Below, piece by piece: positions 12,284 through 23,970 of a stretch of DNA of 64,000 nucleotides. The stretch covers positions 3,348,001 to 3,412,000 of the forward strand of contig OY744468.1 of the NCBI GenBank assembly GCA_963556145.1. Reading direction: 5' to 3'. This DNA is from Hygrocybe punicea. Taxonomy: Eukaryota > Basidiomycota > Agaricomycetes > Agaricales > Hygrophoraceae. The notes below the pieces were generated by a model. The model ran no database searches. It saw only the letters and a program-made list of their open reading frames with translations, and was not told where the DNA came from. Within the stretch, counting starts at the first letter, position 1. Every line of letters starts with the position of its first letter. Both the position numbers and the translations under genes were made by a program.

Positions 12284-13141
12284 TAAGGCACGGCACGGGT
12301 ATACCGCGGGTCAGAATTCCCGACACCGCACCCGTACCCGCGGAAACCGTACCTGTTCCGATGACGGGTACAACCCGTACCCGTTATCTGCGGGTACCCG
12401 CCGTGTTCCATCCTAACTACCTCGCGAACAACGGGGACGCGTCAATTGACGCGCTCCGTCTGTTTTCGCGAGGTTGGGTTGGGGCCAGGGACTTTCCATG
12501 GGCGTCCCCACGTGTTAACTACCTCGCGAACAACGGGGACGCGTCAATTGACGCGCTCCGTCTGTTTTTGCGAGGTTGGATGGGGCTGGGGACTTTCCAT
12601 GGGCATCCGCACGTCAATTGACGCAGCCGGAGCGTGTTCGCGAGGTGGGACCGTTGTTGCTGTGTCCGTCTTCGTCCTCGCCTCGTCCATTCCCCTCGTT
12701 AGCCGACGTCGTTGGGACTGGATTGGGGGGACGTACCTGGGCCGGTAGGTGGGCGCACCACCCTCCCGGCTTTCCTTTCTATCGTTGTCGTCGCCGTCGC
12801 GACTTTGGTGGTTCGTTTTGGCCTGCGGGGTTGTCGTGGTTGTCGTTGTCGTTGTCGTTCGTGGGTTTTCTTGTTGTCGTTGTTGTTGTGTTTGTGCTTG
12901 TCACGGTTGTGGTAGCAAATATCACGTGAACTTAGCAAAAGTAAAGAAATTAATGTGAAAATAAAGTAAATAACAAAGAAAAAACCTACCTGGGGCTTGG
13001 GTTGACAGACCCGTGAAAACCCGTCACCCGCGGATAACGGGTACGGTTTTGACAAGGTGTGCAAACCGAAACACCGTACCCGAACCCGAATTACCCGTTT
13101 TGGAATAACCGCGGGTAAACCCGTACCCGTGCTGTGCCCTA
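12284..13141. mobile_element. Non-autonomous hAT-type element (ACCCGT subterminal motif)
   Basis: The termini are TAAGGCACGGCACGGGT at the left and TAGGGCACAGCACGGGT at the right, reverse complemented. The perfect 8-bp duplication is ACTCTACT (12276-12283 and 13142-13149). ACCCGT/ACGGGT motifs crowd both subterminal regions. The centre has two near-identical blocks of about 100 bp starting with CGCGAACAACGGGGACGCG (near 12423 and 12525). A related but longer copy in the opposite orientation lies at 56653-58379. Confidence 0.8.
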
Positions 13142-13651
13142 ACTCTACTTGAAGATGCCACAGCTCCATCAAAATTTTGATGTCAGCATTTTTCCAGCAG
13201 CCGCCTTCAATTTTGGACCCAATGTCTGGACCTTCAAACATAAGGATGCTATGAATTGTCCTTTTGGTTGGTGTGCACTCCAGGCACGGGGTCAATTCAA
13301 CCCTAAAGCTGGAGGTCACCTCATCCTCTGGGACCTTAAAATGGTCATTGAGTTTCCTTCTGGAGCCCTCATTCTTGTCCCGTTTGCTACACTTACCCAT
13401 TCCAATGTCCCAGTACAGCCTGGTGATACTAGGGTGTCTTTTACTCAATATTGCACTGGAGGACTCTTTCATTATGTGGACAACGGTTTTTGAACACAAG
13501 CTCAGCTGAGTGAGGAGGAACTTGCTTGGGCAACAGAAATGAAGAAAACTAGATGGCAGATGGGCTTAGGAATATTCAGTACTTTGGATGACTTATTGGA
13601 AACTGCAGAACTCAAGGAGGGGTCTGTCTCACATGGGAGCAGAGGCAACTG

Positions 13652-14368
13652 AGGAGGGGGAGTGCTGGGCTCAAGGAAAGGCACAGCAGCCAGAGATTGG
13701 ATCATTCTGCATCACAAGTATGAGTAATGTCACAAACATGGGGGAAATCACAATTTTGTATCACAGTAAAGCATGGGCGGAGTGACAAAATCAAGTCTTT
13801 GAGAAGGTGACACATGAGGGGTATGACACATTGCTCTCTGCCTTGCTTCCTTCAGCAAACCCCCCAAGGGTCACCCCATTTTCTTTTCACCCACCCTCCT
13901 CACCAGTCCCTGCTCTCCCCCCTTGCCTCATCTTTTGTCTGGACAAGTTTACTCCTCCAGACCTTTAGTTTCCAACTCAGCAAAATTTCCCATCCCTCCC
14001 TCCCTCACTGCTCACCTCGGATCCTCCCACAGGTCAGGATAATTCTTCTCGGGGCCGGAAAGTCACTTGGACTTTCACCCATACCCACCCATCTCACATA
14101 ATTCTTCCTCATTCCCTAGTACCTAATTATGGTGCATCCTCCCTTTCTCCTCCCTAAACTATTGAAGTTCCTTAACCATTTCTGGTGAAATGTCTGTCCA
14201 GATTATTCTGGAAAGCTTGCAATATATTTAACCAAGGCATGTGAACTATCAGCGAGGCTCATCGCCGAAATTTCCACTATACTTCCACCATCTAGAATTT
14301 GCCTAGTATCTATGAGATTGATTGGTATGATCCCTGTAATTTACATCTTTACATGATAATTCTCAATT
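13652..14368. other. Non-coding stretch upstream of the Helitron gene
   Basis: I see no gene, splice pattern or repeat. The 5' end of the Helitron presumably lies here or further upstream, but no copy of the TACGAGTTC-type 5' terminus found on the smaller Helitron copies is visible. Confidence 0.4.
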
Positions 14369-17300
14369 ATGCCAATTCCCAAAGCACATTGTGACTATTG
14401 TGACTTGGAGATTTCAGAAGATAACTTGAATCAATACCCTGAGAATGATATACCAGTTGTGGTAGAGTACAGGCAATCATTTGTTAACAAAAACCCAGAA
14501 GCTACTGCTGTCAATGACATGGAAGAAGAAGAAGGAACTGAGACTGGCATATGTCCATTTGTAGTTCATGGTCTGACTGGTGAAGAGTACTCAACCAAAA
14601 GCATCAAAGCCATCAAAGCAATTGCACTAAAACATCTGATGGATAATAAAAAGATCCTGGCAATTGGTCATGAGAGTGATCCACAGTCCATCTATAACAA
14701 TCCTCAGCTATTCCCTCAAATGATGCCATGGCTGTTTCTCTATGGACTTGGTGGAATTGGCAATTCACTGATTCAAGGCAAGATTTCTGAAATCAAACAC
14801 AAGAGACACTTGTTAATGTACTATGACAAGAGGTTTCAGAAAGATCCACACTTTCCTTTGATTGCATTCAACCATGAGCAGATAAAAGAGTCTACCACAG
14901 CTGGCTATTTATTAGCTGAAAAAGCAAAATTTGAACACATTTCACAAAGACTGATGGATGTTGATCTTGGAGTTTTGAATAACATTGCTAGAAAAATGGA
15001 AGATGGTGAACATGTTACTCCAGAGACAGATGAAGAAAAACTTTGTTTCCAATTAATTAAAGATATTGATCATGTAGGAAGTCATGTAAAAGGATCACTC
15101 ACAAGCAAGAAATACATGAGAAATGAAGTCTGGTCTCTAATGTCCTTTGTGGGTGCACCTTCATGGTTTATCACATTTTCACCTGCAGATAACATGCATC
15201 CACTGTCATTATATTTTGCTGATACCAAGGAAACCTTTACACCAGAGCTTAGAGGATATGATGAGCACTACAGACTTATTGCAGAAAACCCAGTGGCTGG
15301 TGCTAGATTCTTTCACTTTATGGTAGAACTATTTATCAAACATATCCTGGGAGTTGGTTCAAAGCATTCTGGCTTTTATGGTGACACCAAGGCATACTAT
15401 GGCACAGTGGAGCAACAAGGACGTCTCACACTTCATATGCACATGCTACTATGGCTCAAAGGATGTTTGTCACCTCAGGAAATCAGAGATAGAATAATGG
15501 ATCCAAATTCAGATTTTCAACAAACTTTTGTTCAGTATCTAGAAAGCGTGCACATTGGTGAATTCATGACTGGAACTATGGATGAAGTCAAAGCTAAAGT
15601 TAACCAGAAGTCTGAACAAGAAGACTATAAGGATCCCACTCAAACTCTGCCAGAAGCACCCCCACCTATGTGTACAATTATACATGATGTGAGCAGTGAC
15701 ATCAATTGTAATGATTGCAAACAGATGAATTCATGGTGGAAAAGATTTGAAAACAATGTTGATCATTTGATTTTACGCTCAAATGTTCATAATTGTGGCA
15801 GAAATAGTTCAAACAATGAGAAAGTCCTGAGAAAAGACAGACCCAGTTGCATGAACAAACATGGTAAATGTAAAGCTAGATTTCCCAGACCTTTTTTTGA
15901 ATCAACACAAGTAGATCCAAAAACTGGTGCATTGAATATGAAAAAGGGTGAAGCTTGGATCAATACATTGACACCACTTGTGACTTTTCTACTTCGCTGC
16001 AATTCTGATATTACAAGTCTTCTTTCTGGTACTGCAATCAAAGCTATTGTAGCATATATCTCTGACTATATTACAAAACCTGGATTGAAAACCTATAGCA
16101 TATTTGATACCATTAGAAGTGTGTTTGATAGAAACTCAGAAATGCTTGGAGGATCCATGAAAAGACAAGACAAAGCTAGAAAACTCCTCACCCAGATCAT
16201 AAATGCTTTGACTGCAAAACTTGAAATTGGGGGACCAATGGCTTCAATGTATCTGCTTGGAAACCCTGACCATTATACCAGTCACAAATTCATTCCTGTT
16301 TATTGGAGAAACTATGTGAGAGAAGTCCAGAAAGCTTGGAATCCAGATGAAAATGATGACATGCAAGTTGACTCTGAAAAAGTTGTACTGCACAATCAAA
16401 AGGCAAAATTCATAGGACTATCTGCTGTGCATGACTACATTTACAGGCCAGCTCATTATAAAGACATGAATTTGTATGAATGGGTGCAGGGTGCAGAAAG
16501 AGTCAAGAGGAACATTCAAAAAGCTCATGATGAAATAAACAGTGACGATGAGTTAGATGTCATGGAATCTGAGCCACAAACTGTAACTCACAAAAAATCT
16601 TCGAAATCTAATGTACCTCCCAGTAATGACTTGAGCACAGAATTTGATGATCTGAACATCAAAGATGATGACAATTTCATAGAATGTGATTCAGAAGACA
16701 ATGAGTCTGATACCACTAAGTCTGTCCAAGAAGATACCAAGCTTTTCCTAGAAGATCACCCATTGTATGAAACACACTGTATAGAATTCAGTGAAAAGAA
16801 GCAGCATGTTGTTCCAAACTTTGTTGGTGGTTCACTGCCCAGACGTGATAGAGGAGACAGAGAATATTATTGCACCACAATGCTTACTCTGTTCAAACCA
16901 TGGAGATCTGGTCATGACCTGAAAAGTGAACTGGAATAATGGAATGAAGCATTGACTGATCATGAATTTACTGTTAGACAATTAGAGATCATGGACAACT
17001 TTAATCTGAGATATGAATGCCTTGATGCTAGAGATGACTATTCTGCTCAGCTTAGACAAGGAGCAGTGTTAGATGGTACTTGTCCTCAATTTATGACTTC
17101 AGACATGATTTCACACTTGGATGATGACAACATTCAAAATGGTGGTGACTTTGGAGATGACAATTATGAACAGGACAAAAATTCTGCAGATTATGGCCCT
17201 AACAAATATTCTGAACTTGGCCAACATGGTAGACTGATCAAAGCTCAAATGGATGCCACTGAAAACATTGTCAGAAATATTGGTTGGCTTGATCCATGTT

Positions 17301-20293
17301 CAGATGGTTCAATTACAGTCAATTCAGCTCCACTTGAAGTTGAAATGAATCAACCTGGTACTCAATGGAAACAACTTGTTCAAGAACAAAGACAAGATAT
17401 ACTAGATGAGAGAAATCAACATATTCCTGCCAACTCAAAGTCTACTTCACACAAAACATATACTGATCAAAATGAAAATGATGTGATGATTGTGGACCAA
17501 TCATACTTGATGCAAACTTTCAGAGCTGTAAATGCACAGAGACAACAGCTAATTGATGCTACAGTTAGAAAATTCAGCTTGAACACTGAGCAAAAAAGAG
17601 CCTTTACAATTATTGTAAATCATGCTTCCTCCTCTAGTAGTGACCAGTTGAAAATGAATATTGCTGGAATGGCTGGCACTGGAAAATCACAAGTCATTAA
17701 AGCAGTTGTTGATTTCTTTGATACTGCACATGAGTTTCACAGATTTGTTATTCTTGGTCCTACTGGTACATCTGCAGCTCTGCAAAATGGTTCTACTTAT
17801 CACTACTTCCTGGGCATCAATCCAAACATGTCAAATAGAAATGAAGCAATGGGCATTGCTCAGCTCAAAGGTAGACTAGAAGGAGTTGACTATATCTTCA
17901 TTGATGAAGTCTCAATGTTGTCTTGTCATGATCTCTACAAAATCAGTGCTAGACTGGCTAAAGCTTTGAACATACATGACATCCCATTTGGTGGAATCAA
18001 CATGATATTTGCTGGAGACTTTGCTCAGTTACCACCAGTTGGAGGTGCACCATTGTACAGTGGAACAGTTGGCACTCAGATCACATCAGCCTTGACCACA
18101 CACTCTCAGGAAACTGCCATTGGAAAAGCCCTCTGGCATCAAGTGACCACAGTTGTGATTCTCAGAGAAAACATGAGACAGAGGACACAAACAGCTGAGG
18201 ATGCACTGTTTAGAACTGCCCTTGTCAACATGCGCTATGGCAAATGTACCATACAGGACATTCAATTTTTGAGAACCAGAATTGCAGGCAAATGTCCAGA
18301 CCAGCCCAACATTGCCTCCAAAATTTTTAGAAATGTTCCCATCATATGTGGCATTCACTCACAAAAGGATCAGATCAACCAGCTTGGATGTGAAAGATTT
18401 GCTTCAGATACCAATCAAAACTTGACTGACTTCTATTCCATTGACAAATGGGGGAGAGAAAGGAGTCTAGTGTGAGAAACAAGTCACACTCCAAATCTAC
18501 AGCAGTACCTCAATCCAGTGACATAGATTTTGACACACAAAGAGAGATATGGAAAGTGCAACATGCTGCCACTGATAACTTTACTGGGAAACTCTCCTTA
18601 TGTCTTGGTATGCCAGTGATGCTTTGTAATAATGATGCCACTAAGCTCTGCATTACAAAAGGACAAGAGGGATTTGTTGTTGGCTGGCAGTCAATGAAAG
18701 CAAGTCATGGCAAAGAGTACTTGACACCTTGTTTGTTGAACTGGCCAAACCTCCAAAGCTGGTGCAGATTCCAGGACTTCCTGACAATGTAGTGCCCATT
18801 GTAAAAAACACCAAGACAATTCAGTGTGTATTTCCCAGTGATCTGAAGGAATTCATTGAGAGACAACAAGTCTGGGTGCTACCTAACTTTGCAATGACTG
18901 CTCATGCTGCTCAAGGAAAAACACGTCCATTCAATGTTGTGCATTTAAACAGTTGCTTCAATCACATGTCATATTATTCTTCATTGTCTAGAAGTGCATC
19001 TGCTGCTGGAACTGTTATCATTCAAGGCTTTGACACCAAAGTGATCATTAGAGGTTGTTCTGGATATCTTAGACAAGAATTTAGAGAACTAGAATTGCTT
19101 GATGAGATTACCAGGCTCAGATATGAAGGTGCTTTACCTGACCACATTGGTGCTGGTACATGCTCTGTTATGCTTCAAAACTTTCAGCAGTGGAAGGGAA
19201 TTCACTATGTTCCTGCCAAAACTGATACTGCTATTAAATGGTCACCAACTGATCCACTACTATTGGCTCATAGAATCCCTGACAGCCCATGGCAATTAGT
19301 GGAAAAATGCAAAGGAAAACAGAAAGCAGCTGTAATTGCAACTTCATTTGTCCCAGCAAAAGGCTCAGTTGCTATTGGTTCAACCCAAAAACATTCACTT
19401 GACACAAACAATGAACCAGTAGCTAAAAGGCCTCGGATCACAAAAGACCATGTCAACCAAGGATCCACAAGCAAGCAACAGGTCATTAACTCTCCAGCTG
19501 AACTGATCTGGGATAGAAATGACTACAGCTGTGCATATGACTCATTGTTGGTGATTCTGTTCAATCTGTGGAAAGACAATCATGCAGAGTGGTTCACAGT
19601 ATTCAGAAGCATGAATGATCATTTGACCACATTGTCTCATGGTTTTCCACAGGTATTACACAAAAATGTGGCATTTGAACAGCTAAGAGATCACCTTAGA
19701 ACTACACTACATAACATAAATCCTACAGACTTTCCTAGAGAAACAATAGGCATCAGTGTTGCCAATCTGGCTATGCAGTTGTTTAAAGTCAATGACATTG
19801 TAGCCTCTTCTCAACATGAATGTTCTCAATGTGACTTTGCAGAAGAACCCATTGATGACAGACTAGGCTATGTGTTACATGCTGATGACACCATTAAACA
19901 ATCTACCATGAAGTGGGTTGATATCTTGTCACAAAAAACCAATAGAAGATGTCCTGATTGCAACAGTAGAATGAAACAACTTGTATTTTATAATGAAGCA
20001 CCACACATTCTTGTTCTAGAGTATCCATTCAAAAATATTGAAACCAGTCATAGACTAGAATTTGTTTTAGAGACTGGCACAAAGACATAGAACTTAGAGG
20101 CATTGTATATCATGGTCAATATCATTTCACCTCACACATTATTACTGCACAGAAACAAGTATGGTATCATGATGGAATGATTACAGGCAACACTTGTTCC
20201 AGAGACACTGACCTTACACAACTTTCAGACCATGATATCAGACACTGTAGAAATAGAAACCTAGTACTAGCTATTTATGCTCAGAGTCTTTGA
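14369..20293 (+). pseudogene. Helitron Rep-helicase with a C-terminal USP-like cysteine peptidase domain, decayed
   Basis: This is the replicase of a rolling-circle transposon. Segment 1 (14369-16936) holds the HUH nuclease, with His-Met-His at residues 356-358 in TLHMHMLLW and the two-tyrosine motif YISDYITK from residue 563. A TAA at 16937-16939 interrupts one continuous frame. Segment 2 carries the SF1B helicase: Walker A GMAGTGKS near 17665, Walker B FIDEVSM near 17900, FAGDFAQLPP near 18010. One-base frameshifts occur near 18460 and 18722. Segment 3 has the last helicase motif (HAAQGKTRPF, near 18905) and then a peptidase-like domain with NDYSCAYDS (Cys codon 19529-19531), two CxxC pairs (near 19830 and 19950) and, after a further frameshift near 20075, QYHFTSH (His near 20122) and WYHDGM. 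The zinc pairs between the Cys and His boxes resemble ubiquitin-specific proteases. ATG 14369 is the first Met of the open frame and the N-terminus may be incomplete. Confidence 0.8.
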
Positions 20294-20744
20294 GCATCCT
20301 CCTTGAGGTCAAGCACAGCTTTCTTCATGTGGTAATCTGTTGTGTAGCATTCAAGGTCATGGAGAAGTAGGGTTGAGCAAATGTGAGTTAATTGTCAGCA
20401 CACTGTTTGGGGGGCAGTTGTATTTGGCAGTTGACCTGTTGCTCCCTGAGCAATTGCTTCATGGCTGAGAGTGTTGCATGATGGTGCAACACAGGGGAGA
20501 TGGCAGGTAGAGAGGAGGTTGATGAAGACTCAAAGCACTTTATGTAGATTTCTTTTATGCTAATGTATGTGTTGCAGAGGTGGGAGGTGGGCTTAGTAGA
20601 TCAATATGCAATATGCAACACATGCTATGTATCTTATGCCATATGTAACATGCTTTATGCAATTTTCTTAATTCAGCAAAGAAGTGGGGAGGGGGAAAAA
20701 AGAACTTGTTCATGCCATGCGCAGCACTGGCCCACTAAACAAGT
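14369..20744 (+). mobile_element. Autonomous-type Helitron (Helentron-like); 5' end not resolved
   Basis: The 3' end is fixed at 20744 by comparison with other copies in the window. They share the last 35 nt, which contain GCAGCACTGGCCCACTAAAC, and diverge right after ACAAGT. Just inside this tail is AAAAGAACTTGT (20698-20709), nearly the inverse of the ACGAGTTCTTTT found at the 5' end of the short copies. The start given is the gene start only. Confidence 0.65.
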
Positions 20745-21479
20745 TTTGTAACATTTCAAGTAACACAGGGTGCACAGTAGCATACCATGTCACACAGTAT
20801 CTTGAAAGTACTTGACAAGTATACTAAATATCATTACTAGAACTTTCAACATGGTATTGTAACAGTATTCAGATATAAACTACAATACTTGTACTCAAAT
20901 TCATCTGAAAGTATGAAGGAAAATGAGACTTATACCTTTTCAATAACATCAAGCCTTTTGTTTCACTACTTTTACTGTATTTACAGCAAAGTACTGTATA
21001 GTTTGGATAGAATACTTGCAGTCTAAGATGAATCAAAGTATTAAACCAGTAAGGAAGTTGTGCCACTTTCACTACTAGGATACCTTTTGAATCCTATCAA
21101 GATACAGTATGAAATAGGATAGTACTGTTGCCATATTTTGGATTTAAGATACTGTTTCAATACTTTTAAAGAACTTTGCAAAATAGTATAGTACTGCTGG
21201 TCAGATACTTTGCAAAATGGTATTGAACAGGTATTTAATGCTAAAACCCTGAGAAATATAGGTCTGGGATTTAGGATTCTGAAGTTCTGGGGAATCTGAG
21301 AATTGGAATTCCAATGCTTGGAATGGTAGGAATGAGAATTCCAAAAGTGCAGGCTTTGGGATTCTGAGAATTGTAATTCCAAGAGTTTGAGAAGTTTGGG
21401 AAGTTAAATTCTGAAATTGTGAGAGATTAGGGATTTGGAATTCCACAATTATAAGACTTGAAATCCTGAAAATGTTCAT
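20745..21479. other. Non-coding stretch with degenerate GAATTCC-type repeats
   Basis: No gene seen. From about 21230 to 21470 the sequence repeats short motifs such as GAGAATTGGAATTCC and TTGGAATTCCAC in loose tandem. Similar loose repeats lie outside the matching inverted copy near 30270-30560. Confidence 0.4.
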
Positions 21480-22070
21480 ATTATTGTCTTTGTCACGTGA
21501 CTTTGCGGTCACGCGAAAATCCATCAAAAACTGTGTGCTAGAATGCAATTGCTATATCTCCCTCAATTCTCAACGTATCAACTAGCCGTTTGAACTATGA
21601 GATCCTACACCTGTACGCTCGGTGCAAGCTACTTTTCAGACTCCAATTCCGCCTTTTCACATTTTCATTTTTTTGCACCCCTCCTCCTCGTGCAACACCT
21701 TATGCAGCCGCCAGGAGCAACCCAGCGACCAGCGATTGGTAAGTTTACATTTCATATCACACTATATCAGTATACAATTCATTTTCAACCCAGTATATGG
21801 ACCCAGACTGCCATTCTCGACCTGCAGCCTTCCGGCCATCACTTTGATCTTGGACAACGCCTACCACCTGAAACAGCTGCTGTATGGACCCCCCGCCGAT
21901 CTCACAACCTCCCTCCATGACCGCCTGCAGTCATACCTGCAATCCCGAGGCCACGAGAGATAGCACAGCAAGTTCTGCCATCACAATTCGCATGCTGGCC
22001 CCTCTCTCCCCCGCTCCCCCCATCCTCATCTCTACTGCCGTGTCCCATGGCTCACCACCTTCAGGGACGA
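21480..22070 (+). repeat. 590-bp dispersed repeat, copy 1 (inverted relative to 29678-30267)
   Basis: Nearly identical to the reverse complement of 29678-30267, starting ATTATTGTCTTTGTCACG and ending near CACCACCTTCAGGGACGA. It contains an intron-like segment from GTAAGTTTACATT (near 21739) to CAACCCAG (near 21793). The flanking open frames, which include TLILDNAYHLKQ, are conserved between copies. I do not recognise a gene; it may be a duplicated gene fragment carried by a mobile element. Confidence 0.7.
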
Positions 22071-22471
22071 ATACATCTCCAATCTCAATACACCGGAACA
22101 TGCATACCCCAGTTTTCCACACCGAGAACAGCACCTTCACATTCACAAGAGTACTTTGTCCTTTTGCTGTATCCCTTGACAAATCAAAGGTCTCAACAAC
22201 ATTTCTTCATCAGTTTTATGCCATTCCCCAGTAGTACAAATGTAACTAGCTATTATCAATTTCATGCAAATCACTCAGTGTTCATTGAAAGGTGACAGTT
22301 AGATCAATTGGACAGCACGACAGCAGGGTATACTACAAGACAGATTTACATGTATCTGATATCCAAGACAACACAGGTTCCTGCCTACGTTTCACCGTGT
22401 CAACGAGAAAGGAGAAAAGATGACAATTTGATCGGCATGAACACTCCAATTTACTCAAACTTGAAAGTGGT
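22071..22471. other. Non-coding stretch before the Tc1/mariner transposase
   Basis: No gene recognised. It probably includes the 3' end of the reverse-strand transposon, but I could not identify a terminal inverted repeat. Confidence 0.35.
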
Positions 22472-23640
22472 CTACACATACCCACAATGACGATACCATC
22501 CAAATACATCATCTGTTGAGCATTGATACAGTGATTCCAACAAGATGCAAGTGACTTCGTCCAATGAAAATTCAGACATTGCGAGGCGAGCGTACTCTCC
22601 CTTGCGGCAGAGGTGATACTTCATAGCCGAGAAAGCAAGTTCGATTGGGTTGTAGTCGGGCAAGTAGGGTGGTAAGAACTCATATCGCATACCTCTGGTA
22701 TGAAAGACAAATCAGAAATGGTAAGATGAATATTGTAATTACTTATCGAGATTTAATGAGATCCAGGATTGCGGGGTGCTTGTGGATTTGGCAGTTATCC
22801 ATAATGATAACAGAATTTGGGCCTGGGTGTGGGGTCATTTGGTCCAACAAACGAGAGACAAAGTCATAGAAAAGATCGGAGTTGAAGGAGCCTTCCACAA
22901 TGTCACAGTGGAGAAATCCATTGTTCAGAGAGAGTGCCGGCAAAACAGAGTAGCTGTAGAAATAGTAGTGAGTGAATCTGTTTGGAAAATAATAGAAAAA
23001 AACTTTACCATCGCCCACAGCAGAAAAAAGCCTTCCGAGTTGCTGGTTTTCCACAGAGTGCCCAAGCCCTTCCTCGATATGTGGTGCGGCGGTCAACTGC
23101 ACTCTCGTCGACGAAGACCAGCTGGTCAGCATCATATCTTCCAATTCGAGTGGCAAATTCAGCTCGAAGTTCTGCGCTTCGCTCAATCGCCTGCCGTGAC
23201 AACTGGAACAATATTAGTAGTGACCTTAGGACATTCATACACCATACCTTCTTCATAGTGAAGCCACCCCTCTGCAGTGTCCTCCACACAGTGTTTAGAG
23301 ACACAGTTACCCCGCACTTCGCTTCCAAATCCAAATGAAGCTCATCCAGGTAGAGATCTGGGGCATTGGCCATTGTCATGAACAGATGCTGTGATTCGTG
23401 CTTGAGTAGAGAAATCACTGGAAAATATTTTATAAATACCTTGATATCATAGTCAGACAGGGCCCGATGGAGCTGATGTTTCGCTCTTGAAGCTGAAACC
23501 TTGATGTTGCCAGTGCACCAGAAGTGAGCTAGGATTTTCTCAACTGTACGCTTGCTGACATCTGCAAACATGCAGACATCCTCGATTGACATCATCTCTG
23601 CTAGACGAATGATGATCCACTGTACAGGCTTGGGGGTTGC
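22472..23640 (-). pseudogene. Tc1/mariner-type DDE transposase with introns; one splice donor lost
   Basis: Cut-and-paste transposase of the IS630-Tc1-mariner group, DDE_3 type. Reading on the reverse strand: a helix-turn-helix region (QWIIIRLAEMMSIEDV and KRTVEKIL), then PDLYLDEL, then the first catalytic Asp in LVFVDESA, the second in VIIMDNCQIHKH, and the Glu in PDYNPIELAFSAMK. Introns fit at 23389-23439, 23203-23247 and 22954-23008, each with GT-AG ends. A fourth intron should span 22695-22746, joining IKSR to GMRYEF, but its donor reads ATAAGT where GTAAGT is expected. Unspliced, the frame stops immediately at TAA (22743-22745). The catalytic residues are intact, so this looks like a recently disabled copy. 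The first exon's start is uncertain. Confidence 0.75.
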
Positions 23641-23970
23641 TTTACCTTGAGTCGTGGTGAGCGAACATCAACATCAACAATCACTTACCCAATTTGGCAC
23701 TCACATGAACTTCCAGGCTGACTGTGGCCAGCCACTCTCTGGTCCCATTCCATTACCTCTCCTATGATAGATTCCAGAAAATTACTCTATGTGTGGGGTA
23801 TGAGCTTGCATGGAGGTGGGTACTCACTTGAGAACATCTTGTGTGCATGATCCCCCCACAAGCCACGCTCACCCGAAATTGACACCCCTGATCTAGCTAG
23901 GCAGAATCTTTTTTCATATATATATGATACAAGCAGTGTACCTTTTTTTCACCCCCTCACAACAAACACT
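23641..23970. other. Non-coding stretch between the transposase and the next gene
   Basis: No gene recognised. It should contain the 5' end of the reverse-strand transposon and the promoter of the gene at 23971. No clear terminal repeat seen. Confidence 0.35.

Larger units (their letters stand above)
9304..13651 (+). pseudogene. TET/JBP-like 2-oxoglutarate/Fe(II) dioxygenase gene, split by three hAT-type elements
   Basis: Enzymes of this superfamily oxidise substrates with Fe(II) and 2-oxoglutarate; TET/JBP members oxidise 5-methylcytosine or thymine in DNA. Pieces in order are GEPRDPTYVASV (near 9310), a one-base frameshift near 9435, DNKKHKPLAR (to 9512), SLLGDPHIQRLAGFTS (from 10928), a 49-bp intron (10976-11024), FALCALKIYQYY (to 11065), THLEPLY (resumed at 12266) and the core from 13150. 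The core keeps an HKD (HxD) iron motif, a second His in LTHSN, and an Arg eleven residues later (H-x10-R), the expected metal and co-substrate ligands. TGA stops lie at 11066-11068 and 13491-13493, and homology continues past the second to the stop near 13650. Removing each element restores one frame. Placement in the superfamily rests on this motif order; the TET/JBP label rests on my memory of fungal family sequences and is less certain. No complete enzyme can be made. Confidence 0.6.
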
